A stretch of 36,781 nucleotides of DNA. Origin: Algoriphagus marincola HL-49. GTDB lineage: Bacteria; Bacteroidota; Bacteroidia; Cytophagales; Cyclobacteriaceae. Within the stretch, counting starts at the first letter, position 1, and each line of letters begins with the position of its first letter. The position numbers were made by a program, and so were the translations under genes. The DNA lies in contig LJXT01000023.1 in the NCBI GenBank assembly GCA_001314815.1, forward strand, positions 1 to 36,781, read 5' to 3'. This document shows, one piece after another, positions 7,954 through 16,497 of this stretch. Under the pieces are notes generated by a model that was given only the letters and a program-made list of their open reading frames with translations, ran no database searches and was not told the DNA's origin.

Positions 7954-8401
7954 GATAAGGCAAAAACTCGCTCACATCTCCTCCATAGCGATGCACTTCC
8001 CGAATGACGGTGGAGCTGATAGCGGCATACTGCGGGGAGGTAATCAGGAAAACTGTCTCCAAGTCCTCGTTGAGATAGCGGTTCATTTGAGAGATGGTAT
8101 TCTCATATTCAAAGTCGGTGGTATTACGAAGTCCCCGAATCAGAAAATTAGCTCCATGCTTTTTGGCGAGCGTTGAAGTAAGCTCATTGTAGACAATTAC
8201 TTTCACTGAATCCATACCTTCGTACACCGACTCAATTTTTTTAACCATCAGGTCGATATCAAAATAGCGGTTTTTCTTGGTCGAATTATACCCAATGCCA
8301 ATAATCACCTCATCAAAAATATCCAAGCTTCGCATGACGATGTCATGGTGTCCTTTGGTGTAGGGGTCAAAAGATCCTGGGAAAATGGCTGTTTTTTTCA
8401 T
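7946..8401 (-). CDS. coaD: Pantetheine-phosphate adenylyltransferase
   Basis: This 151-residue enzyme adenylates 4'-phosphopantetheine to dephospho-CoA, the fourth step of CoA synthesis. The nucleotidyltransferase signature is GSFDPYTKGHHDI at residues 9-21 and the C-terminal ISSTVIRE motif is near residue 128. Length and both motifs match CoaD. It lies downstream of the DUF3822 gene, a recurrent Bacteroidota arrangement, with a 121-base gap; rsmD, which often sits between the two, is absent here. Confidence 0.95.
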   Translation of the reverse strand: MKKTAIFPGSFDPYTKGHHDIVMRSLDIFDEVIIGIGYNSTKKNRYFDIDLMVKKIESVYEGMDSVKVIVYNELTSTLAKKHGANFLIRGLRNTTDFEYENTISQMNRYLNEDLETVFLITSPQYAAISSTVIREVHRYGGDVSEFLPYPI

Positions 8402-8522
8402 GGGTTTGTCGTTCGCAAAAGTTATGTTCTTTGCTCAAATAGCCTTTGAGACTTTCAATAAATCTTAAGGGTGTTTCTTTCTTATAAAGGACTGTTTTTT
8501 GATCCAAACGGATGGATGATCC

Positions 8523-9341
8523 TTATTGATATTGCCAATATACCTCAAACAGACCCAAATCCTTTATTTTTTTGAATCCGTGAGAGTAGTTCTGATTGGC
8601 ATGAGGGGTTAAAATCCGCACATTATGGAAATACTCTTGAGCCCATTCTTCTGTGATTTCGGACTTAGAATGCACTCCATAGATCGTAACCCGAACGTGC
8701 TTTGGATTAAAATTCAATTGCTTGATTAGAATCTGTACATACTTGAGTAGGTCTTCCTTCTTTGATATCTCAAACATATTGAAGGTAGTAAGCTCTTGAT
8801 CGGTAAAGGCCGCTAGATACATTTTACCATCCAAAAGATTAACAAGTATTTCTTGTCCGATCAGATTGAATCGTTCTTTGAAGAGGTAAGACAGAAAAGA
8901 ACAGGAGCCATGATAAAAGGAAATTTCAGTAAACCGAGCCTGAAGGCTTCGCTTAAGCTTTTCCTCAATGAATGTAACGATCTGAACATTATTGCTGTCC
9001 AGTGCTGTGTGGAAAAAATGAGACTTATCAGGAAGTTCCTGTACATATTCAAGGTAGGTTCTGTCATTTTCGCTCGAATACAAAACCCCCGGTACTAAGC
9101 TGAATCCGGATTGATGAAGATAGACCCTGGCCGGTACATCGATCTTCAGTAACGGATCGGTTATGATGAGCTTCTCCAGAGAGTTCCAATCAAATTTTGG
9201 ATAAAAATGAATGCCAATATTGGCTTGATTCTGATCCTTCGCAAAAATTGCTAAAAAGCTAGGGTATAAAAAAAGTGATAAGCTCGCAGTATCACCCGCA
9301 TCAAACTTATCACTTTTAAATACTTTTAGAGTGGTTTCCAA
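8523..9341 (-). CDS. DUF3822 family protein
   Basis: This 272-residue protein resembles DUF3822, an uncharacterised Bacteroidota family encoded beside coaD and rsmD. The family has an actin-like-ATPase-style two-lobed appearance, with strands such as LSLFLYPSFLAIFAKD near residue 25 and QEILVNLLDGKMYLAAFTD near 165, and a C-terminal LNFNPKHVRVTIYG segment. There is no signal peptide or membrane segment. It starts 11 bases after the preceding gene, so it is probably co-transcribed with the genes at 9353-10496. The molecular function is unknown. Confidence 0.75.
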   Translation of the reverse strand: METTLKVFKSDKFDAGDTASLSLFLYPSFLAIFAKDQNQANIGIHFYPKFDWNSLEKLIITDPLLKIDVPARVYLHQSGFSLVPGVLYSSENDRTYLEYVQELPDKSHFFHTALDSNNVQIVTFIEEKLKRSLQARFTEISFYHGSCSFLSYLFKERFNLIGQEILVNLLDGKMYLAAFTDQELTTFNMFEISKKEDLLKYVQILIKQLNFNPKHVRVTIYGVHSKSEITEEWAQEYFHNVRILTPHANQNYSHGFKKIKDLGLFEVYWQYQ

Positions 9342-9352
9342 TTTCGCTTGGA

Positions 9353-9934
9353 TTATTTCCAGTTACCTTCAGTCGAGGCGTCTGTTCTGGATCCTACACG
9401 AAGAGCCTTCTCGTTGTTGTTCAATCTTCTTTCTGGGTTGATAGGAGCAGGGTCTCTGATCTCAAATACGCTGATCATGTAGCTATTTCGCTCAATCTTA
9501 TCTGCGAAAAACTCAAACTGCTTTCCTCCTGAACCAGGTACTATTGCTAATTTATCAAGATCGAAATCAGGGAATTTACGCTCGTTGAATAAGGAGTCGA
9601 TTACTGAAACAGACCCCAGAGTATCGAAAGAGACGGTTGTCTCTTCTTTTCCATAGTCAAGCAACTTGGTTGTTTCTGAACGCTCGATTAACAAAATTTC
9701 ACCTTCTTGGATAAAGGTTTTAAGACTGTCCCAGGTGGATGCATATTTTCCATTGGAGGCTTCGTAAGCAAGTTGGGCATCTCGAAGCATCTGAAGCTTT
9801 TCGATGATAGCACCTTCTACAAGAGCAATTCTTTTTTCTTCTTCTACGACATCATCGACACCTTTCCATAGAAGGTAGCCAAGTGCTAGTGCACCCAAAA
9901 GAAATACGAAGGATAAGACTTTGGTTAGATTCAT
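9353..9934 (-). CDS. Membrane-anchored protein of unknown function
   Basis: This 193-residue protein has one N-terminal hydrophobic segment (about residues 5-24) after a short Lys-containing start, so it is either anchored in the inner membrane or exported. The segment is followed by a helical, coiled-coil-prone stretch (about 28-60) and a mixed domain to the C-terminus. I do not recognise a family. It lies 11 bases upstream of the DUF3822 gene and 52 bases after a Nudix gene on the same strand, so one transcript is likely. Confidence 0.7.
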   Translation of the reverse strand: MNLTKVLSFVFLLGALALGYLLWKGVDDVVEEEKRIALVEGAIIEKLQMLRDAQLAYEASNGKYASTWDSLKTFIQEGEILLIERSETTKLLDYGKEETTVSFDTLGSVSVIDSLFNERKFPDFDLDKLAIVPGSGGKQFEFFADKIERNSYMISVFEIRDPAPINPERRLNNNEKALRVGSRTDASTEGNWK

Positions 9935-9986
9935 TTTGATTTGAGTTTTAAAATCTGGGTAAGGTTGATGGTTCTTTTTTGCCGTG

Positions 9987-10496
9987 CTATTTTAGGTATT
10001 TATTTCCAAAATTAAAATATCCTTTCCACAATCCTATCTCTCGGAATGATTTTATTCCCCAAAATACCTGATGAATAGAATCCTGAGGTACGTTTTTAAG
10101 ATCTTTTAAGCTCATCCATGCGATTTCGCTCAAGATTTGATTCTGGCTTTCGAGCTCGGGATCTATTCCTAAATGCAATTTTCCGCCGTTCATTTCTACT
10201 TCGAAAAACAATTCTATAGCGTGTAAAGGGGGCTTCAAAAATTCATGCACACACAAGAATTTGCCTACTTCGATTTCCAATCCGGTTTCCTCCATAAACT
10301 CCCGCTTCAAGTTGCTGGGAGCATCCGACCCAAAGTCCATCCCACCTCCAGGTACTGACCAAAAATCCCTCTGATCACTCATTTTATGTCGGACCATCAG
10401 GATTTTTTCATCGCGGATCAATACACCGTTTACTCGCGTTCGAAGTTTATTTCCGAATTTCGATTCGATTTCTTGCCCTATTTTGTCTTCTCTCAT
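9987..10496 (-). CDS. Nudix hydrolase with altered Nudix box
   Basis: This 169-residue protein is a single Nudix domain. The box spans residues 51-73 (GGMDFGSDAPSNLKREFMEE then TGL). Arg65, Glu66, Glu69 and Glu70, which hold the catalytic metal, are intact, but the first glutamate of GX5EX7REUXEEXGU is Ser57. Such changes occur in some active members, so activity is not excluded. The substrate is unknown. Its start lies only 14 bases from the start of the divergent helicase gene, so the promoters of the two genes must overlap coding sequence. Confidence 0.85.
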   Translation of the reverse strand: MREDKIGQEIESKFGNKLRTRVNGVLIRDEKILMVRHKMSDQRDFWSVPGGGMDFGSDAPSNLKREFMEETGLEIEVGKFLCVHEFLKPPLHAIELFFEVEMNGGKLHLGIDPELESQNQILSEIAWMSLKDLKNVPQDSIHQVFWGIKSFREIGLWKGYFNFGNKYLK

Positions 10497-10510
10497 TTAC
10501 CTTCGTCTCT

Positions 10511-11932
10511 ATGGGTAAAGATACTCAGCTAGGTCAGAGACCGTCGGGTTTTATCAGAAAATATTTTCCCTTTGATCCAACAGAGGGACAGGAGCGATTT
10601 TTTCTTGGGATGGATGAATTCCTGCTAGAGGAGACTGAGGAAAAGCCCACCTTCATCCTAAGGGGCTACGCCGGAACCGGAAAGACTACCCTCGTCTCTG
10701 CATTGGTAAAAGTGCTTCCGCGACTCAAAATGAAGTCGCTTTTGCTAGCTCCTACCGGTAGGGCTGCAAAAGTAATGGCTGGGTATAGTTCACGATCTGC
10801 CTTTACTATCCACAAGATTATATATAAGCCGAAAGAGGAAGTTTCGGGTTTGGGCTTTGGATTTATTCTTCAGAAAAATTACTTCAAGGACACGGTGTTT
10901 ATTGTGGATGAGTCCTCCATGCTATCTGACGACGGCGGTATGTCGGGAACGCTTTTAGGGGACCTGATTCGGTTTGTGTTTAGTGGGGAAAACAATCGTC
11001 TTCTTTTAGTGGGGGATACGGCACAGTTACCTCCGGTGGGAAGTGAATACAGTCCTGCATTGGAGTCTGGATATTTGCAAAGGCAATTTCGACTGAATGC
11101 CTCCCAAATTGAGTTGACTGAGGTGATGCGTCAGCGCCAAGAATCCGGTATTTTATTTAATGCAACGGGACTAAGGCAGCTTTTGGGTGAGAAAGACCCC
11201 CAGATCAAATTAAAAACAGGCGGGTTTAGAGATATTTTCAAAATGACGGGCGAGCGGCTTGAAGATGGACTGCGCTATGGATATGATAAATTTGGAAGAG
11301 AAAACACCGTGATTGTAACCCGATCCAATAAAAATGCGGTGCAGTACAATCAATACATTCGGCGCATGATTTTTTTCTATGAAAATGAAATTGATACGGG
11401 AGACTTGCTGATGATAGTCAAAAATAACTACACTTACATGACTGATTCAGACCGGGTGAATTTTTTGGCAAATGGAGACATGGCCGAAATCATGAAGATC
11501 AGAAGTTTTGAGGAGTTGTATGGGTTTCGTTTTGCGACTTTGGAGCTCAGGCTTTTGGATTACCCAGATGAGCCTCATTTCGAAGCAAATGTGCTACTAG
11601 ACACACTGTATTCCGCTGCACCAGCATTGACGCGCGAGGAATACCGGAAGCTCTACGATCAGGTTTCGGAGGACTATGCGGATGTCGCAAGTAAAGCTGA
11701 GCGAGCGGAATTGATCAGGAAAGACCCTTATTTAAATGCACTTCAGGTTAAGTTTGCTTACGCTTTGACCTGTCATAAGGCCCAAGGTGGTCAGTGGGAG
11801 GCAGTATTTGTGGATCAAGGATATTTACCAGATGGTCAGGTTGATCGTGATTTTATACGCTGGCTATATACGGCTGTGACCCGTGCAAAGGAGGAACTCT
11901 ACCTGCTGAACTTTGCTCCGCAATTTTTCTAA
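10511..11932 (+). CDS. RecD-like superfamily 1 DNA helicase
   Basis: This 473-residue protein is a compact SF1B-type helicase. A Q-motif-like TEGQERFF is at residues 24-31, Walker A is GYAGTGKTT at 52-60, motif Ia is LLLAPTGRAAKVM at 77-89, Walker B is VDESSM at 132-137 and GDTAQLPPVG is motif III. The C-terminal motif TCHKAQGGQW begins at 420 and the arginine-finger motif AVTRAKEELYL closes the protein. It is much shorter than RecD or RecD2 and lacks their N-terminal extensions. It probably acts in DNA repair or recombination; RecB and RecC partners are not in the window. Confidence 0.88.
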   Translation: MGKDTQLGQRPSGFIRKYFPFDPTEGQERFFLGMDEFLLEETEEKPTFILRGYAGTGKTTLVSALVKVLPRLKMKSLLLAPTGRAAKVMAGYSSRSAFTIHKIIYKPKEEVSGLGFGFILQKNYFKDTVFIVDESSMLSDDGGMSGTLLGDLIRFVFSGENNRLLLVGDTAQLPPVGSEYSPALESGYLQRQFRLNASQIELTEVMRQRQESGILFNATGLRQLLGEKDPQIKLKTGGFRDIFKMTGERLEDGLRYGYDKFGRENTVIVTRSNKNAVQYNQYIRRMIFFYENEIDTGDLLMIVKNNYTYMTDSDRVNFLANGDMAEIMKIRSFEELYGFRFATLELRLLDYPDEPHFEANVLLDTLYSAAPALTREEYRKLYDQVSEDYADVASKAERAELIRKDPYLNALQVKFAYALTCHKAQGGQWEAVFVDQGYLPDGQVDRDFIRWLYTAVTRAKEELYLLNFAPQFF

Positions 11933-12004
11933 AAGCTGACAAAAGGGCATGTCTGGCTGTTAGAATAAGTTAAAATGCGCCTCAGATCTTATACTGGTCT
12001 GGAT

Positions 12005-12035
12005 TTTGAGTTATTATTGAAAAGTTGAATATTTG
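12005..12035 (+). promoter_or_regulatory. Putative promoter of the DUF1573 gene
   Basis: TTTG at 12005-12008 is followed by a 19-base spacer and AATATTTG at 12028-12035. This fits the Bacteroidota pattern TTTG-N19-TAnnTTTG except for the first base of the -7 box. Transcription would begin near 12041, just ahead of the gene at 12058. Confidence 0.45.
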
Positions 12036-12057
12036 AATAATTAAAATAATGAGAGAT

Positions 12058-12453
12058 ATGAAAAAATTCGGTTTGCTACTTGGCTTATTTGCCTTCTTAT
12101 TTGTAATCCAAGTCAAAGCACAAAGTGAATCTGGCGCTGTGATCACTTTCAAGGAAAAGTCTATTGATTTTGGCGATATCGTACAAGGTCAGAAAGTTTC
12201 TCACACATTCGAATTGACCAATACTGGTGAGTCTCCATTGGTAATCTCAAATGTAGCCGCTACTTGTGGTTGTACCGTACCGAGCTGGCCAAAAGAGCCT
12301 ATCGCTCCCGGGGCATCAGCTGAGATTCAAGTTTCCTTTAATTCAGCTGGAAAAATGGGAAAGCAGAACTCTGTCGTGAGGATTTATTCCAATGCTTCTG
12401 AGCCTATTGAAAAGGTTTCACTGATTTCTAATGTGTTACCCAAGACCAAATAA
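12058..12453 (+). CDS. Exported DUF1573 domain protein
   Basis: This 131-residue protein has a Sec signal peptide (MKKFGLLLGLFAFLFVIQVKA, cut near residue 21) and a single DUF1573 domain, an Ig-like all-beta module common in Bacteroidota. The domain shows FDFGDIVQGQKVSHTF-like strands (here IDFGDIVQGQ), the AATCGCTVPSWP signature near residue 75 and a proline-glycine turn PIAPGAS. ATG at 12058 is preferred to 12049 because the signal peptide then starts with MKK and GAGA lies just upstream. It is probably periplasmic or outer-membrane associated; function unknown. A strong terminator follows at 12476-12502, so it seems to be a monocistronic gene. Confidence 0.85.
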   Translation: MKKFGLLLGLFAFLFVIQVKAQSESGAVITFKEKSIDFGDIVQGQKVSHTFELTNTGESPLVISNVAATCGCTVPSWPKEPIAPGASAEIQVSFNSAGKMGKQNSVVRIYSNASEPIEKVSLISNVLPKTK

Positions 12454-12475
12454 GATTTTCAATTAATAAGAATTC

Positions 12476-12502
12476 AAGCCCGTCATTTTGACGGGCTTTT
12501 TT
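12476..12502 (+). terminator. Rho-independent terminator after the DUF1573 gene
   Basis: A 10-bp perfect stem AAGCCCGTCA/TGACGGGCTT with a three-base loop is followed by a run of T. It lies 22 bases after the stop codon, and it rules out a long N-terminal extension of the ABC exporter gene through this region. Confidence 0.9.
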
Positions 12503-12553
12503 ATTGCATGGGAACCAAATCCACAAATTCTTTATTACTTGCCTGTCTACAAC

Positions 12554-14302
12554 ATGAAACAGAAACCAATAGAAAAGCGGGTCAGTATTCAAAAAGTATT
12601 TGCTACGATCGTCTGGCCCCGTAGAAAACACCTGCTGCTTGGATTTTTTTTAATTGTAATCAGCCGATTAGCAGGATTGGTTCTTCCCGGCGCGAGTAAG
12701 TATTTGGTAGATGATGTCATCCCATCCAATGATCTACAGCTTTTGAAATGGCTGATAATTGCAGTGGTTGCAGCCATTGTAATTCAATCGGTCACATCCT
12801 ATGCTCTGACGCAAATCCTATCGGTAGAAGCACAAAATCTCATTGCCAAGCTTCGTTCCCAAGTCCAAAGTCATATTATCAAGCTTCCCATTCGGTTTTT
12901 TGACAATACCAAAACCGGGGAATTGGTGTCTCGGATTATGAGTGATGTAGAAGGTGTCCGCAACTTGGTGGGAACTGGATTTGCACAGATGATAGGCGGA
13001 ATTTTGACCGCGGTGATTTCCTTGATTTTACTAATCAGTATTTCACCGATGATGACCTTGTATGTTCTCGTTCCGGTGATTGTCTTTGGAGTTGTTTCGT
13101 TGAAAGCTTTCGGCAAAATCCGCCCAATTTTCAGAGAGCGGGGAAAAATCAATGCCCAAGTCACCGGAAGGCTCACTGAAACACTAGGGGGGATTCGTGT
13201 GATCAAAGGCTTCAATGCAGAAGAGCAGGAAATCAAAACTTTCCAAAAAGGAGTAGATGAACTTTTTCAGAATGTAAAATCAAGTCTTACCGCGACATCA
13301 TTTGTTACTTCAACGGGGACTTTGCTCTTGGGACTGGCATCTGCCGGCATCATGGGGATTGGTGGCTGGATGATTATGGAAGAGCAAATGACTTTTGGAG
13401 ACTTTTTGGCCTTTACGCTCTACTTGGGATTCATGATCGCACCCATCGTTCAAATGTCCAATATTGGTTCTCAACTCACAGAAGCATTCGCCGGCTTGGA
13501 TAGAACGGAGGAAATCATGAATGCTCCACTGGAATCGGATGATAAAAAGCGGAAAATCGAACTCCATGATTTTAAAGGAGATGTCCTTTTCGATAAGGTT
13601 TCATTCTCATACGAGGAAGGAAAAGAAGTGGTGAAAGAAATCAGTTTCGAGGCTCCTTCAGGCTCGGTTACGGCACTTGTAGGAACCTCAGGGTCGGGAA
13701 AGACTACGATTGCCGGTTTGGCAGCTAGTTTTCTGAATCCTGATTCTGGACAGATTTCACTGGATGGAAATGACTTGAGTGAAGTGACCTTGGAGTCCTA
13801 TCGGTCCCGCTTGGGTGTAGTGCTTCAGGATGATTTTCTCTTTGAAGGTACTATCCGGGAAAACATCCTTTTTCCAAGAACGGACGCCACAGAAGACCAA
13901 CTTCAACAAGCTGTACATGCTGCTCATGTTCAGGAGTTTACCGATCGCTTTGAGGATGGGTTGGACACCTTGATTGGTGAGCGTGGAGTCAAGCTTTCTG
14001 GTGGTCAGCGCCAACGAATTGCTATCGCAAGGGCGATTTTGGCTGATCCGAAAATTCTGATCTTGGATGAAGCTACTTCGAATCTGGATACGGAGTCAGA
14101 AACGCTCATCCAAGCCAGTTTGAAGGAATTGATGAAAGGGCGTACCACATTCGTGATTGCTCACCGGTTGAGTACGATTCGACAGGCAGATCAGATTTTG
14201 GTCATCGAGAAGGGCGAGATCGTGGAGCGCGGCAAACATGATGAATTAATAGCGTTAGAAGGGCGATATTATCAGCTATATACTTATCAGGCTAGGATTT
14301 GA
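12554..14302 (+). CDS. ABC exporter, fused membrane and ATPase domains (MsbA-like)
   Basis: This 582-residue half-transporter has an N-terminal type I exporter membrane domain with about six helices (residues 25-310) and a C-terminal ATPase domain. Walker A is GTSGSGKTT at 377-385, the ABC signature LSGGQ is at 481-485, Walker B is ILILDE at 501-506 and the H-loop His is His537. It would act as a homodimer in the inner membrane. MsbA-like members move lipids, others drugs or peptides; the cargo is not evident. ATG at 12554 is chosen because an upstream extension to 12488 would begin inside the preceding terminator. Confidence 0.9.
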   Translation: MKQKPIEKRVSIQKVFATIVWPRRKHLLLGFFLIVISRLAGLVLPGASKYLVDDVIPSNDLQLLKWLIIAVVAAIVIQSVTSYALTQILSVEAQNLIAKLRSQVQSHIIKLPIRFFDNTKTGELVSRIMSDVEGVRNLVGTGFAQMIGGILTAVISLILLISISPMMTLYVLVPVIVFGVVSLKAFGKIRPIFRERGKINAQVTGRLTETLGGIRVIKGFNAEEQEIKTFQKGVDELFQNVKSSLTATSFVTSTGTLLLGLASAGIMGIGGWMIMEEQMTFGDFLAFTLYLGFMIAPIVQMSNIGSQLTEAFAGLDRTEEIMNAPLESDDKKRKIELHDFKGDVLFDKVSFSYEEGKEVVKEISFEAPSGSVTALVGTSGSGKTTIAGLAASFLNPDSGQISLDGNDLSEVTLESYRSRLGVVLQDDFLFEGTIRENILFPRTDATEDQLQQAVHAAHVQEFTDRFEDGLDTLIGERGVKLSGGQRQRIAIARAILADPKILILDEATSNLDTESETLIQASLKELMKGRTTFVIAHRLSTIRQADQILVIEKGEIVERGKHDELIALEGRYYQLYTYQARI

Positions 14303-14358
14303 TTTCATTTTTGATCAGAGTTAAGGCCAAGGCATTCGATTTGCAGGAAGGTATTTTG

Positions 14359-14366
14359 TAAATTTG
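14359..14366 (+). promoter_or_regulatory. Putative -7 box (TAAATTTG) of the NusG-like gene
   Basis: TAAATTTG matches TAnnTTTG exactly and lies 22 bases before the start codon. A partial -33 element TTCG sits at 14335-14338, 20 bases upstream. Confidence 0.42.
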
Positions 14367-14388
14367 ATCTCCCAAATAAATTTTAGAA

Positions 14389-14901
14389 ATGAGTGAACTT
14401 CAATGGTACGTGATGTACACGGCTTCGCGTTCGGAAAAAAAGGTAGCGAAAAGACTGAGAGAGAAGGGATGGGACGTTTACCTTCCTTTGGTGACAGAAC
14501 TTCGTCAATGGTCCGATAGGAAGAAAAAAGTAGAACGTCCACTTTTTAATGGTTATGTATTTGTCAAAACCAAGCGAAACCAGCTTTGGGAATGTCTCCA
14601 AGAGCCCGGTGCCGTGAAATTCGTCCACTTTTCAGGTCAGCATGCTACGGTTCGAGAAGAGGATTTGGATAAAATCAAACGGGTAGTAGAAACGGGAGTA
14701 GCTGTAGAAACCGACGGTACTGAAATCGAGCCCGGCGAGCAAGTGGAGGTAATCGGAGGACCACTTCAAAATATGGTTGGGGAATGTATCGAAAAGGGAA
14801 ATAAAGATTATTTCGTGATCAGAATCCCGGGTATTTCCCAAAATATGCTGATTAACCTTCCTCGTAAGTTTCTTCAGGTGCTTCCCTCCAAAGCATCTTA
14901 A
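14389..14901 (+). CDS. UpxY-type NusG paralog (transcription antiterminator)
   Basis: This 170-residue protein has the NusG N-terminal domain (residues 4-105: WYVMYTASRSEKKVAKRL, then PLFNGYVFVKT) and a C-terminal KOW-like domain (about 112-165, EIEPGEQVEVIGGPLQNMVG). It fits the UpxY family of specialised NusG paralogs in Bacteroidota, which bind RNA polymerase and prevent early termination, classically at capsule or exopolysaccharide operons. No polysaccharide genes are adjacent in this window; the next gene is convergent purB. The housekeeping nusG, normally beside rplK, is not present here. The target operon is unknown. Confidence 0.85.
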   Translation: MSELQWYVMYTASRSEKKVAKRLREKGWDVYLPLVTELRQWSDRKKKVERPLFNGYVFVKTKRNQLWECLQEPGAVKFVHFSGQHATVREEDLDKIKRVVETGVAVETDGTEIEPGEQVEVIGGPLQNMVGECIEKGNKDYFVIRIPGISQNMLINLPRKFLQVLPSKAS

Positions 14902-14920
14902 ATTATGTTTATTCAAAACA

Positions 14921-14949
14921 AAAAAGGAATGCTCTTGCATTCCTTTTTT
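14921..14949. terminator. Bidirectional terminator between the UpxY gene and purB
   Basis: A perfect 12-bp stem AAAAAGGAATGC/GCATTCCTTTTT with loop TCTT is flanked by an A run on one side and a T run on the other, so it can work for both convergent genes. Confidence 0.9.
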
Positions 14950-14952
14950 ACG

Positions 14953-16296
14953 TTAAAGACCGGTGTAATTGAAGGGTGAAATCTGCTTCAATTCCTGCTT
15001 GATCTCATCTGAGACGGCTAAACCCTCGATGAATTTGGCGATGGAATCTTGGGTGATTTTTTCATTTGTTCTTGTAAGATCCTTCAGTGCTTCATATGGT
15101 TTTGGGTAACCCTCGCGACGTAGAATCGTCTGTATGGCTTCAGCAACTACTGCCCAGTTTTCCTGTAAATCCGCATCAATCGCGGCTCTGTTGAGCTCTA
15201 ATTTTCCTAATCCTTTTTTCAGAGACTCCAGAGCGATCAGCATATGGCCTAATGGCACTCCAATGACCCGAAGGACGGTGCTGTCTGTCAGATCCCGCTG
15301 CAATCTCGAAATCGGAAGTTTTGCTGAGAGATGCTCCAACAGTGCATTGGCAATCCCGAGATTTCCTTCTGCATTTTCAAAATCAATCGGATTTACCTTG
15401 TGAGGCATAGCAGAGGAGCCTACTTCTCCAGCCTTGATTTTCTGTTTGAAATAATTCATCGCCACATATTGCCAGACATCTTTCGAAAGGTCCAATAAGA
15501 CTGTGTTGATGCGTTTCATTGCATCGAAAAGAGCAGCAAGATTATCATAGTGCTCTATCTGAGTAGTGGGAAATGAGCGGGAAAGGCCTAAATATTTTTC
15601 TACAAAATGCTTTGCAAAGTCATTCCATGGCAAATGTGGATAGGCAACCAAATGCGCATTCATATTACCTGTAGCGCCACCAAATTTTGCTGAATAGGGG
15701 ACTGCTTGGAGTTGCTCAAGTTGCTGCTCAATTCGGGTGATAAAAACATGGAATTCTTTTCCGAGTCGAGTAGGGGAAGCTGGCTGACCGTGGGTTTTGG
15801 CCAGCATGGGAATGGATTCCCAAGATTTAGCTTGTTCTCTGAGTTTGTTCAATACACTATCAAGCGTAGGCAAGATTACTTTCTCCACTCCCTCTTTCAA
15901 CATGAGCGGAGTAGCTGTGTTATTAATGTCTTGAGAGGTAAGCCCAAAGTGGATGAACTCTTTGAAAGGCTCTTGTCCAAGCTCATCAAATTTTTTCTTC
16001 AGGAAATATTCAACTGCCTTTACATCATGATTAGTGACCTTTTCGGTTTCCTTGATCTCTTCTGCATCCTCAAGGGAGAAATTTTTGACAATATTTCGCA
16101 GAGCTGCAAAAAGATCTGTGTCAAAAACTGCCAATTGAGGAAGGGGGAGTTCGCAAAGGGCGATGAAATATTCTACCTCTACATGAACTCTATATTTGAT
16201 CAAAGCAAATTCAGAAAAATAGGCTCTTAAGTCTTCGGTTTTGCCGGCATATCTGCCATCTACCGGACTGATGGCGGTCAGGGGATTGAATTCCAT
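14953..16296 (-). CDS. purB: Adenylosuccinate lyase
   Basis: This 447-residue enzyme of the fumarase/aspartase superfamily cleaves SAICAR and adenylosuccinate in purine synthesis. The fumarate-lyase signature GSSAMPHKVNPIDFENAEGN is near residues 293-312, the TSQDINNTATP segment is near 123-133 and KTHGQPASPTRLGKE is near 164-178. The N-terminal LTAISPVDGRYAGKT is typical of the long bacterial PurB form. Length and motifs match. It is a single gene, transcribed toward the shared terminator at 14921. Confidence 0.95.
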   Translation of the reverse strand: MEFNPLTAISPVDGRYAGKTEDLRAYFSEFALIKYRVHVEVEYFIALCELPLPQLAVFDTDLFAALRNIVKNFSLEDAEEIKETEKVTNHDVKAVEYFLKKKFDELGQEPFKEFIHFGLTSQDINNTATPLMLKEGVEKVILPTLDSVLNKLREQAKSWESIPMLAKTHGQPASPTRLGKEFHVFITRIEQQLEQLQAVPYSAKFGGATGNMNAHLVAYPHLPWNDFAKHFVEKYLGLSRSFPTTQIEHYDNLAALFDAMKRINTVLLDLSKDVWQYVAMNYFKQKIKAGEVGSSAMPHKVNPIDFENAEGNLGIANALLEHLSAKLPISRLQRDLTDSTVLRVIGVPLGHMLIALESLKKGLGKLELNRAAIDADLQENWAVVAEAIQTILRREGYPKPYEALKDLTRTNEKITQDSIAKFIEGLAVSDEIKQELKQISPFNYTGL

Positions 16297-16465
16297 GATT
16301 AGATTGGTGATGATGTACTTTCCAATTTGAGCTGCAATTTACGGCATTGCCTGAAAATATGCCCCGATAGAAGAATAATTATCGATCAGAGCAAACTAAG
16401 CGAAAGAAATTATGGTTTGACTATTGAAAAATCAGGCATAAGCTCTGTATTGTCAGTTGCCTCAT

Positions 16466-16473
16466 TAATTTTG
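16466..16473 (+). promoter_or_regulatory. Putative -7 box (TAATTTTG) of the ferredoxin reductase gene
   Basis: TAATTTTG is an exact match to TAnnTTTG and lies 24 bases before the ATG at 16498. The -33 region carries only TCTG at 16444-16447. The box argues that translation starts at 16498, not in the open frame further upstream. Confidence 0.45.
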
Positions 16474-16497
16474 CACCCGAATATATCCCTGTTAGGA

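Noticed and set aside
12488-12553. N-terminal extension of the ABC exporter
   Set aside because: It would start inside the terminator hairpin of the preceding gene.
15706-16230. 174-residue open frame antisense to purB
   Set aside because: It lies fully inside purB on the other strand, with no recognisable features.
16327-16497. N-terminal extension of the ferredoxin reductase
   Set aside because: The extra 57 residues show no domain, the exact promoter box lies inside them and ATG at 16498 gives a normal N-terminus.
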